Source: Cudoniella acicularis
Lineage: Eukaryota > Ascomycota > Leotiomycetes > Helotiales > Helotiaceae
Reading direction: 5' to 3'
Length of the DNA: 12,296 bases
NCBI GenBank assembly: GCA_013054445.1
Contig: JAAMPI010001611.1
Coordinates: 1 to 12,296 of the forward strand
Shown in pieces: positions 1-9,620 of the stretch (positions within the stretch are counted from its first letter, which is position 1; the number at the start of each line of letters is the position of its first letter). Both the position numbers and the translations under genes were made by a program. A model generated the notes under the pieces. It was not told the origin of the DNA. It searched no databases and worked only from the letters and a program-made list of their open reading frames with translations.

Positions 1-711
1 GATGGGCGTGATGTTAGTTACTTTGGTGTTAGGTGCATATGGCAGGGGGTAGATAGATATATCACTCGGTAATCTTGGAATGAATAGTTAGATTTCAAGT
101 CAAGCCTTGAGCTTTTTGAGAAGTATTTATTCTTCAAGACATTCGGTAAAACTGAGTCAAGACTTACAAGAACTGAGGATAGAAAATAACGCTGGCTACG
201 AAGTCTTTATCTACCAGCTCGACATTGCAAATGTCCCTTCGACCGTTCCCTTTACGGTATCACTGTAGCCTCCCTTGACACTTGAAAGTATAAATTTACT
301 GCGATGAGTCTGGTTAATGTGAGCGAATACTAACTAGTCTATCTTTTAGTTTGTCCCTGTTTACTGCTTACTTATTTGCCTCTTCTTCTTGGCGGTTATT
401 ATGTAGAGAGCACTAGTGGGGTTATCTGAGAGGATTTCAAGAGGCCTGTGCATCTAACTTCGGGGAGAATATTGCAAAACGGCACGAGGCGATGCTAAAT
501 ACTTACAGTTAATATATCTATCTGCAATTGAAAGTTCGAGACAATAATAGAATTGTAAACCATTTTTTTTTATTTATTGTCTGGGTATCAAATACTGCAT
601 CTACTTACAAGGCCCATTTCTTCAATCATCCCCCCGTAATGTTCTTCATTTCCTCATGTTTAATCAACTCATTCTCATCCAAGATATCCCTCCCATTCCA
701 AAGGATCTAGA
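1..711. other. Gene-free left edge / 3' flank of the importin gene
   Basis: No convincing coding frame is visible on either strand. The open stretches are short and of skewed composition. At the extreme left, two frames stay open for under 25 codons (for example to a TAG at 50-52), which is too little to call the tail of another gene. The right part should contain the 3' UTR of the minus-strand importin gene that stops at 712. No tRNA or repeat was recognised. Confidence 0.5.
573..578 (-). promoter_or_regulatory. AATAAA poly(A) signal for the importin gene
   Basis: The minus strand reads AATAAA followed by an A-rich run, about 135 nt beyond the importin stop codon. Distance and orientation fit a fungal 3'-end signal. 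Fungal signals are degenerate, so actual use is inferred. Confidence 0.4.
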
Positions 712-3700
712 CTATGCCTGCCAGAACGCCTGCGGATCGTGATTGACTTGTGTACCCAACTTCTGGAACCCCTCTAGGACATCTTTGTCAACGTTGGCAG
801 CGTATTCGCGTTGAAATTGCTCCTCCCCACCACAAGCCGTAATGAGTTTGCTCAAAACACCCTTGACGAACGCATATGTGTGAGTTGAATGCACCGGATC
901 CTTGTAGCCGTGTACTCTCTTTCGAAAATCTTCTGGGCTTTCTCCTTCAGATGGAGTGAGCTCACTGACTTGCCAGACGAGGTTATCGCCTAAATCATCA
1001 CGGCCTGTCATCATCTCGGTGATTACGCTAGTCCACATGGCAAAGTAATCTTGAAGCCGCTCAAGAATAATTGGAGTCATGGGCGGAGGCAATTCCAGTA
1101 GTCGGGTCAAGGCCAGGCAAGAGAGTTTCTGGTGATCGATATTCGCCATGCTGTCAAAATGGCGGAACCATTCTGTGCTAAGCCAGCGCCAAACATCGTC
1201 TGGAGGGCCCACAGAGCCTAGGGTGGTCATCAAGACATTTGGATCAGAAAGAGCAAATCGAGCAAGAATGGTGAAATAATCGGTTTCCACAACATCGTCG
1301 AGCTTTGGATATCTTCTGCCCGGTCCGGTCGTTTGATGTGCTTCCCAAGCATCATGCAACCCCATTAAGATCTTTTCGGTATATCCGCAATCATGTAAGT
1401 CTCTAGCGATAAGGGTAACTCCACTGTCACCGCCAAATTCGGCAGCACCACGAATCATATTTTCAACAATTGTTGTGACCTGACCTGCAAGCTCCCTCTT
1501 CTTGGTTCCAAGAAGGTTTTCCATGCATCCCATAAGCCTAGGTCTGATAGAATCTCCTAACATGGCTTGCGGAGCAAGGAACACATAAGATTCGACGATA
1601 TTCAACACAACCCGGAGACTGTCGGAGCCGATTTCGAGCAAAGGAAAAACACTTTCCGCAAGAGCAAGAACTTCTGTGCTAGCAGGTTGTGGAGCTTGGG
1701 CAAGAATTGTGGACCAGAGATCGAGAGCTTCCTCAAGCAGATATATCTGCATCTCGGATCCAGGTGCAACCGCCCCTTGTATAAATGGTAGGACCAATGC
1801 ATTGTACCGTTGAGACTTCTCGCCCATAGCCGTAACTAATGTGGATATCAAAGTCAATATGGATTGCTTTAGCATATGTTCTTCGCCAGAGGACTCCCAC
1901 AATGTTGGTGTTACCGAAACGATTTGATCGGCGAAAGAATCGACGCGTTGTTCCATTCTTAGAGCGATGACTCTGATTGTATCAAGAATAGCCATCTTAG
2001 TATCCGTATTCTCAACTTCCTGAACAAGATCGATCAATCGACTGAGTGTATTTGCTGCAAATAGTTCGAAATCCTCTACGGCGAAAAGCATGTCATCAAC
2101 AACATTCTTGAGTTGTCTCGCAGCTGTGACGCGAACCACATAATCATTGATTTCGTCCTCGGGGTTTAGTATGTGCAGAAACATCTGATAGACCAAAATC
2201 CGATTTTGAGCTGAAACTGCAATTGGTACCCATTGACCGATGAGGATGGCAATTCTTCGGCGCAGCACTTTGCAGCCAGGCCCTCTTTGTTGGACATCGT
2301 TAACGAGCGTTGACGCCAGAAAAGCATTGAAATCGAAACTTTGGAAGATAATGGGCGCCGCTAAACCCATGGCTGTGTAGACTGCATCTTTTGTTACGAC
2401 CGAACTCTCGTCTGACTTAGCAGCTGACTGAAAGAATGCCAGCAACGAGTCGAAAAGCAGTTGCTTAAAGTTAAGAACGAGGTCCATGAAAAGTTTTTCG
2501 GCGCATGGCCGCACTTCAAACTCCCACCCATCGCCACCACCTTCCTCTCTGATTTCCCATTCGTCTTGTTCTTCTTCCCAGGCAGTCAGATCCGCTTGTC
2601 GAAAAATAAAGAATTTCGCGACAATAACACTAGCTATCTGTGTAACCAGCTCATCAGTAAAGAGTTGTGATTTTATCAAGGCTACACCCTCTTGTTGCTC
2701 GGCCTTGACCTCAGTTGTTCTGTATTTGAACGACTGAGCAGGGCTAAACACCATCTTGATACAAGCACGGAGAAGAGTCAGTCCTTTGAGGCAGAGCTTT
2801 TCCATTACAGGACGCTTGTCTTTGGTATCATCTTGCTGAAGAGCTTTTGCACTAAAGTTCTGAGTCTCAGAGCCGTAGAAATCCCCGAACTTAGCAGCAA
2901 GACCCCAATAGGCTCTGACCAAGTCTAGAGAGCTTGGAAGTAGTGCAAACGCAGCTGGGTGAATGCCGGACATCTGCACATGCAATTTAGAGAACTGAGC
3001 CAAATGTTTCTCTACCAAGTCCTTCGCGGGTGATACCAAGACCGGCGGATCGTGAGTGACCATCTCTAAGAACTGGCCAAATTGGTGTTGAGAGAGTTCC
3101 CAAAACTGTTGTACATCATTGGAATGGTTGGGATATTCATAGCCCACGATCAGCAGGCGCCGCAGGATCTTAAGTGCGAATAAACTGTTTTCCATGGCAT
3201 CCATTGGCCCTCCTTCATCATCTCCATTTCCGTTCAGGAGCCCCATCCAGAATGCCACCTTCTCAGTATAAATTTCATGTAGTAGGAAGACGATTTCGGG
3301 GGTAACTGATTGTAGACTGGTCTGAGAAGCTCGCAGTCGGGCAGTCGAGAGTTCTTTTACGACTTGTAACAATATCGTCATTCCTCTTCGCAGGTGCAAC
3401 TGGCTTGACTGATGTGCTTCCCGCAGGACCTTAATCAAGTTTGTAAGAACATCGGGCCATTCGAGAGGGTATTCGACACGGACAACCTTTGACACAACAA
3501 GGGCATTCTGAAGGGCAAGATTCGGGTTCGGTTCGTCGAGACCTCCTTGTATCAGGTGCGATCGTATCTCAGCCTTCTCCTCCTTCGTAAGCGCATTGAT
3601 GGCAGCCTTTCGCCAATACTTATCGATGCCATTCTTAAGCTGAATGATTGCTAGGTACCGCACTTCGGAGGGAAGAGACTTGTCAAGGTAAACTGCCTGA

Positions 3701-3925
3701 AAGATAATCGCGAATCAATATGTGCTCTTGACGGTTGAGGCGGGAGGAGATGCAACACACCTGCAGTAACGTGTAATAACCCCGCTGTGTCTCCCACGCC
3801 TGAAGTTGTTGCGTCCCAGTTTGGATTTGCAGTTGGTGCGATGAGCCGGCAGATTGTAGGGCAAGATATACTTGCTGAGGGGATAGAGGAACAGCCTCTC
3901 CAGGCACCTCTATAGCGAATGACAT
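712..3925 (-). CDS. KAP120: Importin-beta family karyopherin, Kap120/importin-11 type
   Basis: Two exons, complement(join(712..3696,3761..3925)), encode 1049 residues; budding-yeast Kap120 has about the same length. Family members are HEAT-repeat import receptors. They bind cargo in the cytoplasm, pass the nuclear pore and release cargo on RanGTP; yeast Kap120 has been linked to ribosome-assembly cargo. The importin-beta N-terminal (RanGTP-binding) domain lies at about residues 36-108, around AWETQRGYYTLLQ, YLAIIQLKN and the YW of DKYWRK. YPLEWPDVL follows at 131-139, as is usual in this family. An acidic insert at about 427-451 followed by RPCAEKLF (451-458) is typical of the Kap120/importin-11 branch. 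The rest looks like alpha-helical HEAT repeats. The start ATG at 3925 has a good context (CAACCATGTC), and the intron joins the two halves of the N-terminal domain in phase 0. No damage is seen. Confidence 0.93.
3697..3760 (-). other. Intron of the importin gene (64 nt)
   Basis: On the minus strand the exon ends CTGCAG, the intron opens GTGTGT and closes TTTCAG, and exon 2 begins GCAGTT. Removing 64 nt joins YYTLLQ to AVYLDKSLPSEVRYLAI in phase 0. This restores the expected importin N-terminal domain, which is the main support. No canonical CTAAC branch site stands out. Confidence 0.88.
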
Positions 3926-5049
3926 GGTTGACGGTTGTCTTGCAAACGTGCAACGTGATCATGAAAAAGTTCAAGTTTCGAATCGCGATACTTAAGTCTC
4001 CACAATTCACTTCGGCTGGCTTGCAAGGGTCGGCCCGAGAACCACCTTTTCCCTCCAAGATTTTCCTTATCTTTTAAAAAACACAGCAATACAAACAATG
4101 TAAAAAGGGAATGTGCACACAAAAGATAACTATGGGTATCTGCCTTTATTTTTCCAGTTTGAATCATAACCCTCTCAAGGAATAGGAGTTTGCAGGCGAT
4201 AAAGCTCTTCTATCCCCTCACAAATTTCAGTTCAAGAGGCTGAAGGAGACTCAAATAAGGGTTTTTAGATCCCTTTGTAAATTCTTTCTTGTCAATTTTT
4301 CACATGCACTATTGCATTAAATACCTAGGGACTTGATTCAAGCTGATTTGAGGAGCGAGCTTTGCTTCATAAAATAAATTTTTAGTTAGTTGTTACAGTA
4401 AAGATCACTCGCTGGAACATGAAAATTTGCACTTTGCTGTGAGCAACTTTTTTGGATTTATCCCAGCATTCTTGCCTCGTCAGCTCTTCAAAAAGAAAGC
4501 CAACGGAGTAGGAATTAAAGCCTGGTAACACAGGCCGAGAAGGATTTCGAAAAAATCAAAACTTTAAAAAACCAAGTGAATTGAGTGGAAGAGCCCGAAA
4601 TCCCTAGTGTATATTTATTACAAGTTTCGTAGCATAATCATTGTTCTAAGGCAGTTAGTTGTATTCAATGTTTTGTAGTTGTCTCTTCCGAAGTTTCAAC
4701 GCCAAACTTTTTTTCGGATGGAACACTTTAAATTGGTAAAACAACCACAAAGTTAAATTTCAGTTTGATACAAAATACTGCTGTATAGTATTCCCCAAAT
4801 CACCTGACAAGAATTCTGGTGCTTTTATTGGAGCACAAGGAACCTAGATTTTGAAGTGTTGGGGTTGAGGTGGCTAAGCTCAGCACCACGGATATCAGTT
4901 GCACTTTCGCGGGATTGTTGAGTATTGGGTGTACATTTTTATTTCTCGCTGGGGAAACATTTATAATGAGTGGCGATGCTACAATGTACAGTGGCAGAGA
5001 AGAGAAACCCCTTTAATCTCCGTTGCCTTCCCCCGTATTCATGTCTTTC
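3926..5049. other. AT-rich spacer: importin promoter and 3' flank of the membrane gene
   Basis: No coding frame of plausible composition is seen over about 1.1 kb. The left part must hold the promoter and 5' UTR of the importin gene. The right part holds the 3' end of the minus-strand membrane-protein gene that stops at 5050. Many homopolymer A/T tracts are present. No recognisable transposon ends, tRNA or long repeat were noticed. Confidence 0.5.
4938..4943 (-). promoter_or_regulatory. AATAAA poly(A) signal for the membrane-protein gene
   Basis: The minus strand reads AATAAA about 107-112 nt beyond the stop at 5050. Position and orientation are suitable for 3'-end formation of the 261-residue protein's transcript. 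Use is inferred. Confidence 0.35.
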
Positions 5050-5891
5050 TCAAGTCAAATGGCTGCTCAAACAAACTGCTCCGTTGTCTCCCATCCATGA
5101 TCCTGGCCCAGCACTTTCTCTCCTCGCTCTCTTTTGTCTTGTTCTTACTAAAAGTAAGAAAACTGAAACGGTTAGAAATGGCAGCAATTCTTTGGGGTAT
5201 ATCCTTACTGCCAAATAGAAAATTGCACTAAGCAACAGTGCTACAACACCCATCCACATTCCATAACCAATATTCCGTTCCACCGCGTCTCTGACATCTC
5301 GAATGTAGACGCCAATAACAGCTCCAGTCACAATCGCTTGCAACACGTAAAGGTCTTGAGACGGAACTTTATCCTCTCGCATAAGAATTAAGATAAGATT
5401 GCAAATGTACCCGCCACACGAAGAAACAAAGCTAAACAGGATAAAATTCTGTGATTTGAGGGGATGCAAAGACACTATTTGTCGATTGAACTAAAATATC
5501 TCGTGTTAGCTTATATGGTCGACTTGAGAAACCTTGAATGCCTTACAAAGGAGCCATTCGTTAAACTTTCAAGGTAGGTAAGAGCCGTCTCTATTTTGGG
5601 TCTTTGGTTTGCAACGCACTCCAAGAACTCTGCCCATTCATCCTCAGATATTCCTGATGACCGTTCTGCGAGGGTTTGGATCAAATATAGGTCTTCCTGG
5701 ACTCTCTTCACTTGTGAAATCATGCTCAGAAGCTCGGAGTTGAAAATTCGAGCGCTCAAGAACAGGATGGAATATCGAGCAACAAAAATTGCGTGATATC
5801 CGATCATAAATATTCTGACGTATGCTAGGTTTTGGTCCGTGAACAGCGGTCGCAACTCTTGGTAGCTAGGGATGTGGCACTCGAGCATCAT
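5050..5891 (-). CDS. Unrecognised multi-pass membrane protein (two exons)
   Basis: Complement(join(5050..5490,5547..5891)) encodes 261 residues. I do not recognise the family. Hydrophobic segments at about 24-46, 131-152, 161-178, 191-212 and 215-230 suggest four or five membrane spans. Residues 50-112 are polar, glutamate-rich and probably helical (ISEDEWAEFLECVANQRPK). A basic patch (RTRQKRARRE) at 231-240 follows the last span. The start ATG at 5891 has an excellent context (CCACCATGATG), and the next codon is also ATG. The intron is well supported. The C-terminal end is less certain: a strong donor-like GTAAGA lies in frame at 5148-5143, so a further intron could replace the last 31 residues. 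The frame also stays open upstream of the ATG without another ATG. It is divergent from the ankyrin pseudogene. Confidence 0.7.
5491..5546 (-). other. Intron of the membrane-protein gene (56 nt)
   Basis: On the minus strand it opens GTAAGG, has a consensus GCTAAC branch site about 18 nt before the end, and closes TTTTAG. Splicing is phase 0 and joins LTNGSF to FNRQIVSLHP. Without it, exon 1 runs into a TAA 24 nt after the donor. Donor, branch site, acceptor and length all fit fungal introns. Confidence 0.85.
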
Positions 5892-6543
5892 GGTGGAGAG
5901 GATCTGCGCGACGTTGGAGAGAGTCGGGAGATAGAAAAGACCTATTACTCTGTCGCGTATTGGGAAATATGTGATTGAAGAACTGAAGTTGAAGAAACCA
6001 AAGTGCCTTGAAGTTCAATTACCTAGGTAGGAAGTGTACTAAGAAGAGCTGGACAAAGGTGGCAGGCACGTTTGCTAATGGCCCGGGCGCCAAGTCCTCA
6101 CAACACGTTGGGGAGGTGACCTCATGGCAAAACTATGTTCAAAAAGCACGTGATAGGAGGGTAAGAGATACAGTTTAATGTTCCTCTTCAATTCCAGGAT
6201 ATCAAAATTGTTTCATTCCCACACGCGGTGGTCAGAATAGGCGAACACGACGCAAGGGGGGGAATGTGGCGGTGCGACAATTTGAGCCACATTCCTAGCT
6301 ACTACCCCTCCTTCATCCCTTCCCATCCAACTCTCAAAAACATCCACAGCAACAAGAAAACTCTTCTCGCAAACGGCACGACCAATACAGCTTCACGATC
6401 CTCCATTCTGTCAATTCGCCGTTACAAACGAAATATCAGCTGCTAACAACCTCTGCCAGAGCTTTTCAACGAGTCAATCACCCGTGCAATCTGCCACCAC
6501 TATCTACGCATTCCCCAAGGAGCAGTTGGCCGCGAGGTTCGAA
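5892..6543. other. Divergent spacer between membrane-protein gene and ankyrin pseudogene
   Basis: It lies between the start codons of a minus-strand and a plus-strand gene, so it should hold both promoters. It contains a perfect 10-bp inverted repeat (6261-6295), a CACGTG E-box-type hexamer at about 6147-6152, and a C/T-rich run near 6297-6340 of the kind common in fungal 5' regions. A CTAAC followed by CTCTGCCAG near 6442-6460 resembles an intron 3' end, but no matching donor could be assigned. Confidence 0.45.
6261..6295. repeat. Perfect 10-bp inverted repeat, 15-nt spacer
   Basis: GGAATGTGGC at 6261-6270 is matched exactly by its reverse complement GCCACATTCC at 6286-6295. It sits in the shared upstream region of two divergent genes. 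It could be a dyad site for a dimeric regulator or a hairpin in a 5' leader. The symmetry is seen directly; the role is inferred. Confidence 0.75.
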
Positions 6544-7954
6544 ATGGCAAGAAAGAGTCCCGTATGTTCGGCGTGTTTTTCCCTCGGATCGTATCAATCA
6601 TGATACATGAACAGATGAGAGAAAATCCGGACCACCCTGTTTTGGCTCCCATCTGCCTACTTCTGAACAATTTTAGCAAATGTCTCTATTTACCCAACGA
6701 GAGAATTCTGAAAATCGAGAAAAGTGTATGCGACGTGCTCGCAGAACGTGTGTTTTGGGATTGTTGGAAGGATCCCAACCGCGATGAGCCACCCCCAAGT
6801 GAGCTACTTTGCCTCCAACAAGCAACTCGGGATAAACCACAGTAGGAAGAAATTCAAAATAATCTCAGTACTAGAATAATCACCAATAATATTCCGACCG
6901 TTAAGCACCTCCTCGAGCCCCATGAAGCAAACCACAATCTCCAGAACTCGCGTTTCGGCCTACCATTACATTTGGCAGGAGGTTCGGAAGGACTCAAATT
7001 ATCCAACTTCTCATCGCGCATAGAGTCAAAGTTGCCACCTTTCAAGGTTTACATCGTCACAGCAGACAAGAAAAATAATCACCTCGTTCGGTGGGAAGCG
7101 CGTTACGAGTCGCTGCCTTGTTTGGTCATCACGACGTTGCAGACATTCTACTCAGCCAACTATCGAAACATAAACGAAAAAGCTTCGGAGACAAATTAGA
7201 CAAGTTTTTTTCTCTACTGCAAGAGGTGGAAACCGTTTCGTTATGGAAGCTCTTATGCAAAATACTTGGATACGAAATTCCTTCGGGGTTGGTATCCTTT
7301 ATTTCAATGAGATACTATACGAGGCAGCTTAGCACGGCTCTCTGGATGCTGTCGCTGTCATGTTGGACAATGGGGTGGATATTAATGTCAAAAGCATTGG
7401 CAGGGAATTTCTCCCCCGGTTTTCCACTTCACTTCAAATTGCAGCAATGCAGGGTCGAACAAGCACTGTCCGCTTACTTTTTGACAGAGGTGCAGACATT
7501 AACCTTGTGATTCGACACCCTATGCGTGAACATTACGATGCTCTGACACTCGCTGCAATGCATGAACATGAAGGAGTTGTACAAGTCCTGCTGGAGGCCG
7601 GGGCAGATCCCAATGTTGTTACGGCGAAAACCTGTTCTCGTGGTTGCGACTGAACCCAAGAAACCGGACATTATGTGTATCTTATTTAAGAATGGTGCAG
7701 ATCACACTAGACCACCTACAATCTATGGAAATCCCAACATATTTATAGGAGAGGTTGCTCTTTTGGAGGCGCTACATTCCGGTTGTCTCACAACGGCTCG
7801 TGTCTTCGTTGACGCTGGCGTTCGTACGTATTACTTTCGAGAACAGGTGAAGGTGACCCTGTCGAGTGTGGAAGAAATTGTTGAGGAAGCCAAGCAGTTC
7901 TCAACTCAGGAGTTATTTGAACAGCTTAGTGCGAAGCGGTTGATCGCATCGTGA
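6544..7954 (+). pseudogene. Degenerate ankyrin-repeat protein gene
   Basis: About 1.4 kb reads as one ankyrin-repeat protein of roughly 470 residues only if several breaks are ignored. From about 6564 to 6990 the frame gives an unrecognised N-terminal part, then NNIPTVKHLLEP and FGLPLHLAGGSEG. From about 6989 a second frame gives TQIIQLLIAHRVKV and GSALRVAALFGHHDVADILL. From about 7221 to 7628 a third gives HGSLDAVAVMLDNGVDIN, RTSTVRLLFDRGADIN and EGVVQVLLEAGADPN. From about 7630 the second frame returns (PDIMCILFKNGAD) and ends at the TGA at 7952-7954. In-frame stops are TAG 6843, TAA 7076 and TAG 7330. The last frame change falls in an AAAA run at 7626-7629, where one A fewer restores continuity. 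No introns explain the breaks. The start at 6544 (GAAATGGC) is a guess and would itself need a frame change near 6560. Sequencing errors are the main alternative. Confidence 0.72.
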
Positions 7955-9500
7955 TAGTGGAGGGTATACATATTATCGCTGCCATATAAATAGCCATATA
8001 CCAGGAGCTAATCTAGTTCGAAGGTGGCTTTTGATTAGAAGTCCGATTTATGCTCATTATTTTCAGGCTACTGTTGTTTTCTCCGTTCACTGTGATCTGT
8101 CGAAATGTCTACGGCTTTCGTGAGTATTTTTCGTACTGTGAGTATCTCTCTTTTCATTTTTTGAGGTTCCCTCCTTATGTGAGTAACTCTCCCTTTAAAT
8201 TTTGATTTCCTCCGTTTTCGTAAATGACTCTTATTCAATTCACATTGATTTTAAAATGTACCCAAGTAAAATGTGCCAGACAAACCTTTCTGCCCGGAGA
8301 TTACTGGGCTTCTTCAATAGTCCGTGCCACAAATGCACTTGCAACATTTCAAGAAGCCAACATCGTGCGATTCTAAAATCCTTGTTTTGAACAGCTGGCA
8401 ATAACGTTTGGTATCCTTTTGTTTATCTTACCTACTTTGGTGTTCTTTTGAGTGGGTGGTTATTTAAGTATTCTCAAGTGTTTAGTGGGCTTTCTCTACT
8501 TAGTCCCCGCGGAGTAATTAGAGTCTTGGAGAAATGCCAGATGCAAAGAAAAAAACCTCCAAACTTTGATCAACTTGTAAATAAAGACTTTAATTCTTTT
8601 GAATTAATAGTAGTAAAAGAAAATAATGCCATAGTTACCAGCCCCGAGATTTTCGGGAACTGATATGCAATGCAAGGAGGTGAGTAAGCGGGTGGGGTAG
8701 ACATACCACCACAAAATTTTCATATGCTACAAAGGGTTTTCAATATATTTTTTTGAAATTGGCATCTAGCTTTCTTTCTTTCATGTTTATATAGTATTTA
8801 TTTGAACGAAAGTTCGTGATGGCGCCCAAGTTGTCAACCACTTCGGAAGTTTTGGAGGAGTTGTAGAGAAGAGTTTCTTTGCAAATTTCTTTCCAACCTT
8901 CCAACCATTTACAGGTTGAGGCATAAGAGCTTTCAAAACACCCACCTTCTCTTCCCGTGGCTAAAATATTATTTTCTGTTTTGCGCAATTACTATCATCG
9001 TTGCAAAGTTGTAACTTGTGAAACACAAGAAAATCATTCTTGCTGTTTCATAGTGGCTGCTCGTGTCGGCCACTGGTGCTTAATTTAGATTGAAAACCAC
9101 CCCCTGTGAAAACCTTCTTAACCTTGTTTGTTGTATTTTTACGTGAAGTTGTCTCTGCCATTGATGTTTCCGCTGCCGTGAAGCTGTTTTGGTCTGAAGC
9201 TCGGACCGGCAGGGCCCTGTCCCGAGCCGAAACCTGTGACTTTAGCGATTTTTTTATGTCAATACTCAAGAGAAGGTTAAGTCAACGTCTGCTGTTGAGT
9301 GTTTTCGAGCAAGAAAAGGGCTATACGGATCCTAGTCAAAGCAGTTTTCCGTCGAATTATCGTCCCGTGTTTCTTCGTTACAAATTCCTCGGGAGGACTT
9401 CATACCCCCCACCTGAGCCGATACCCCGCATTCGGCTCTCCCGACCCGACACTTCTTGCTCTATGGGTGTTTGAGGAAAGTTCCAAGACAACATCCATTT
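7955..9500. other. Gene-poor stretch, AT-rich on the left
   Basis: No convincing gene was found over 1.5 kb. A clean TATAAATA lies at 7985-7992, inside two copies of GCCATATA (7981, 7993). Three copies of GTGAGTA occur within about 70 nt (8120, 8139 and 8180). From about 9050 the sequence becomes less AT-rich, with open frames on both strands (9048-9269 minus, 9106-9474 plus) that match nothing I know and lack good starts on the plus strand. A 6-bp inverted repeat (AGTGGC 9052-9057, GCCACT 9069-9074) lies at that boundary. A relic of an old repeat is possible but unproven. Confidence 0.45.
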
Positions 9501-9620
9501 TTGATTACATGAACCAAAGAACTCAAATCTGAGAATGGGGAACTGACAAGGACCGTACTGCTTCTTTCAGCGGCCCGCGTTTCATTGCCGGTTGGATCGA
9601 AGCGGGCCAAGAGGATAATT

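Noticed and set aside
1..72. C-terminal end of a plus-strand gene at the left edge
   Set aside because: Two frames are open for fewer than 25 codons, and neither has convincing composition.
1567..2928. Open frames opposite or within the importin gene
   Set aside because: They are shadows of the importin reading frame and lack their own start context or motifs.
6228..6446. 72-codon plus-strand frame upstream of the ankyrin pseudogene
   Set aside because: It begins at a non-ATG codon, contains the inverted repeat and a C/T-rich leader-like run, and resembles no protein.
6842..6972. An intron removing the TAG at 6843
   Set aside because: A GTGAGC donor and CACAG acceptor exist, but splicing them gives a frame that stops at once. 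The ankyrin reading continues straight through the TAG instead.
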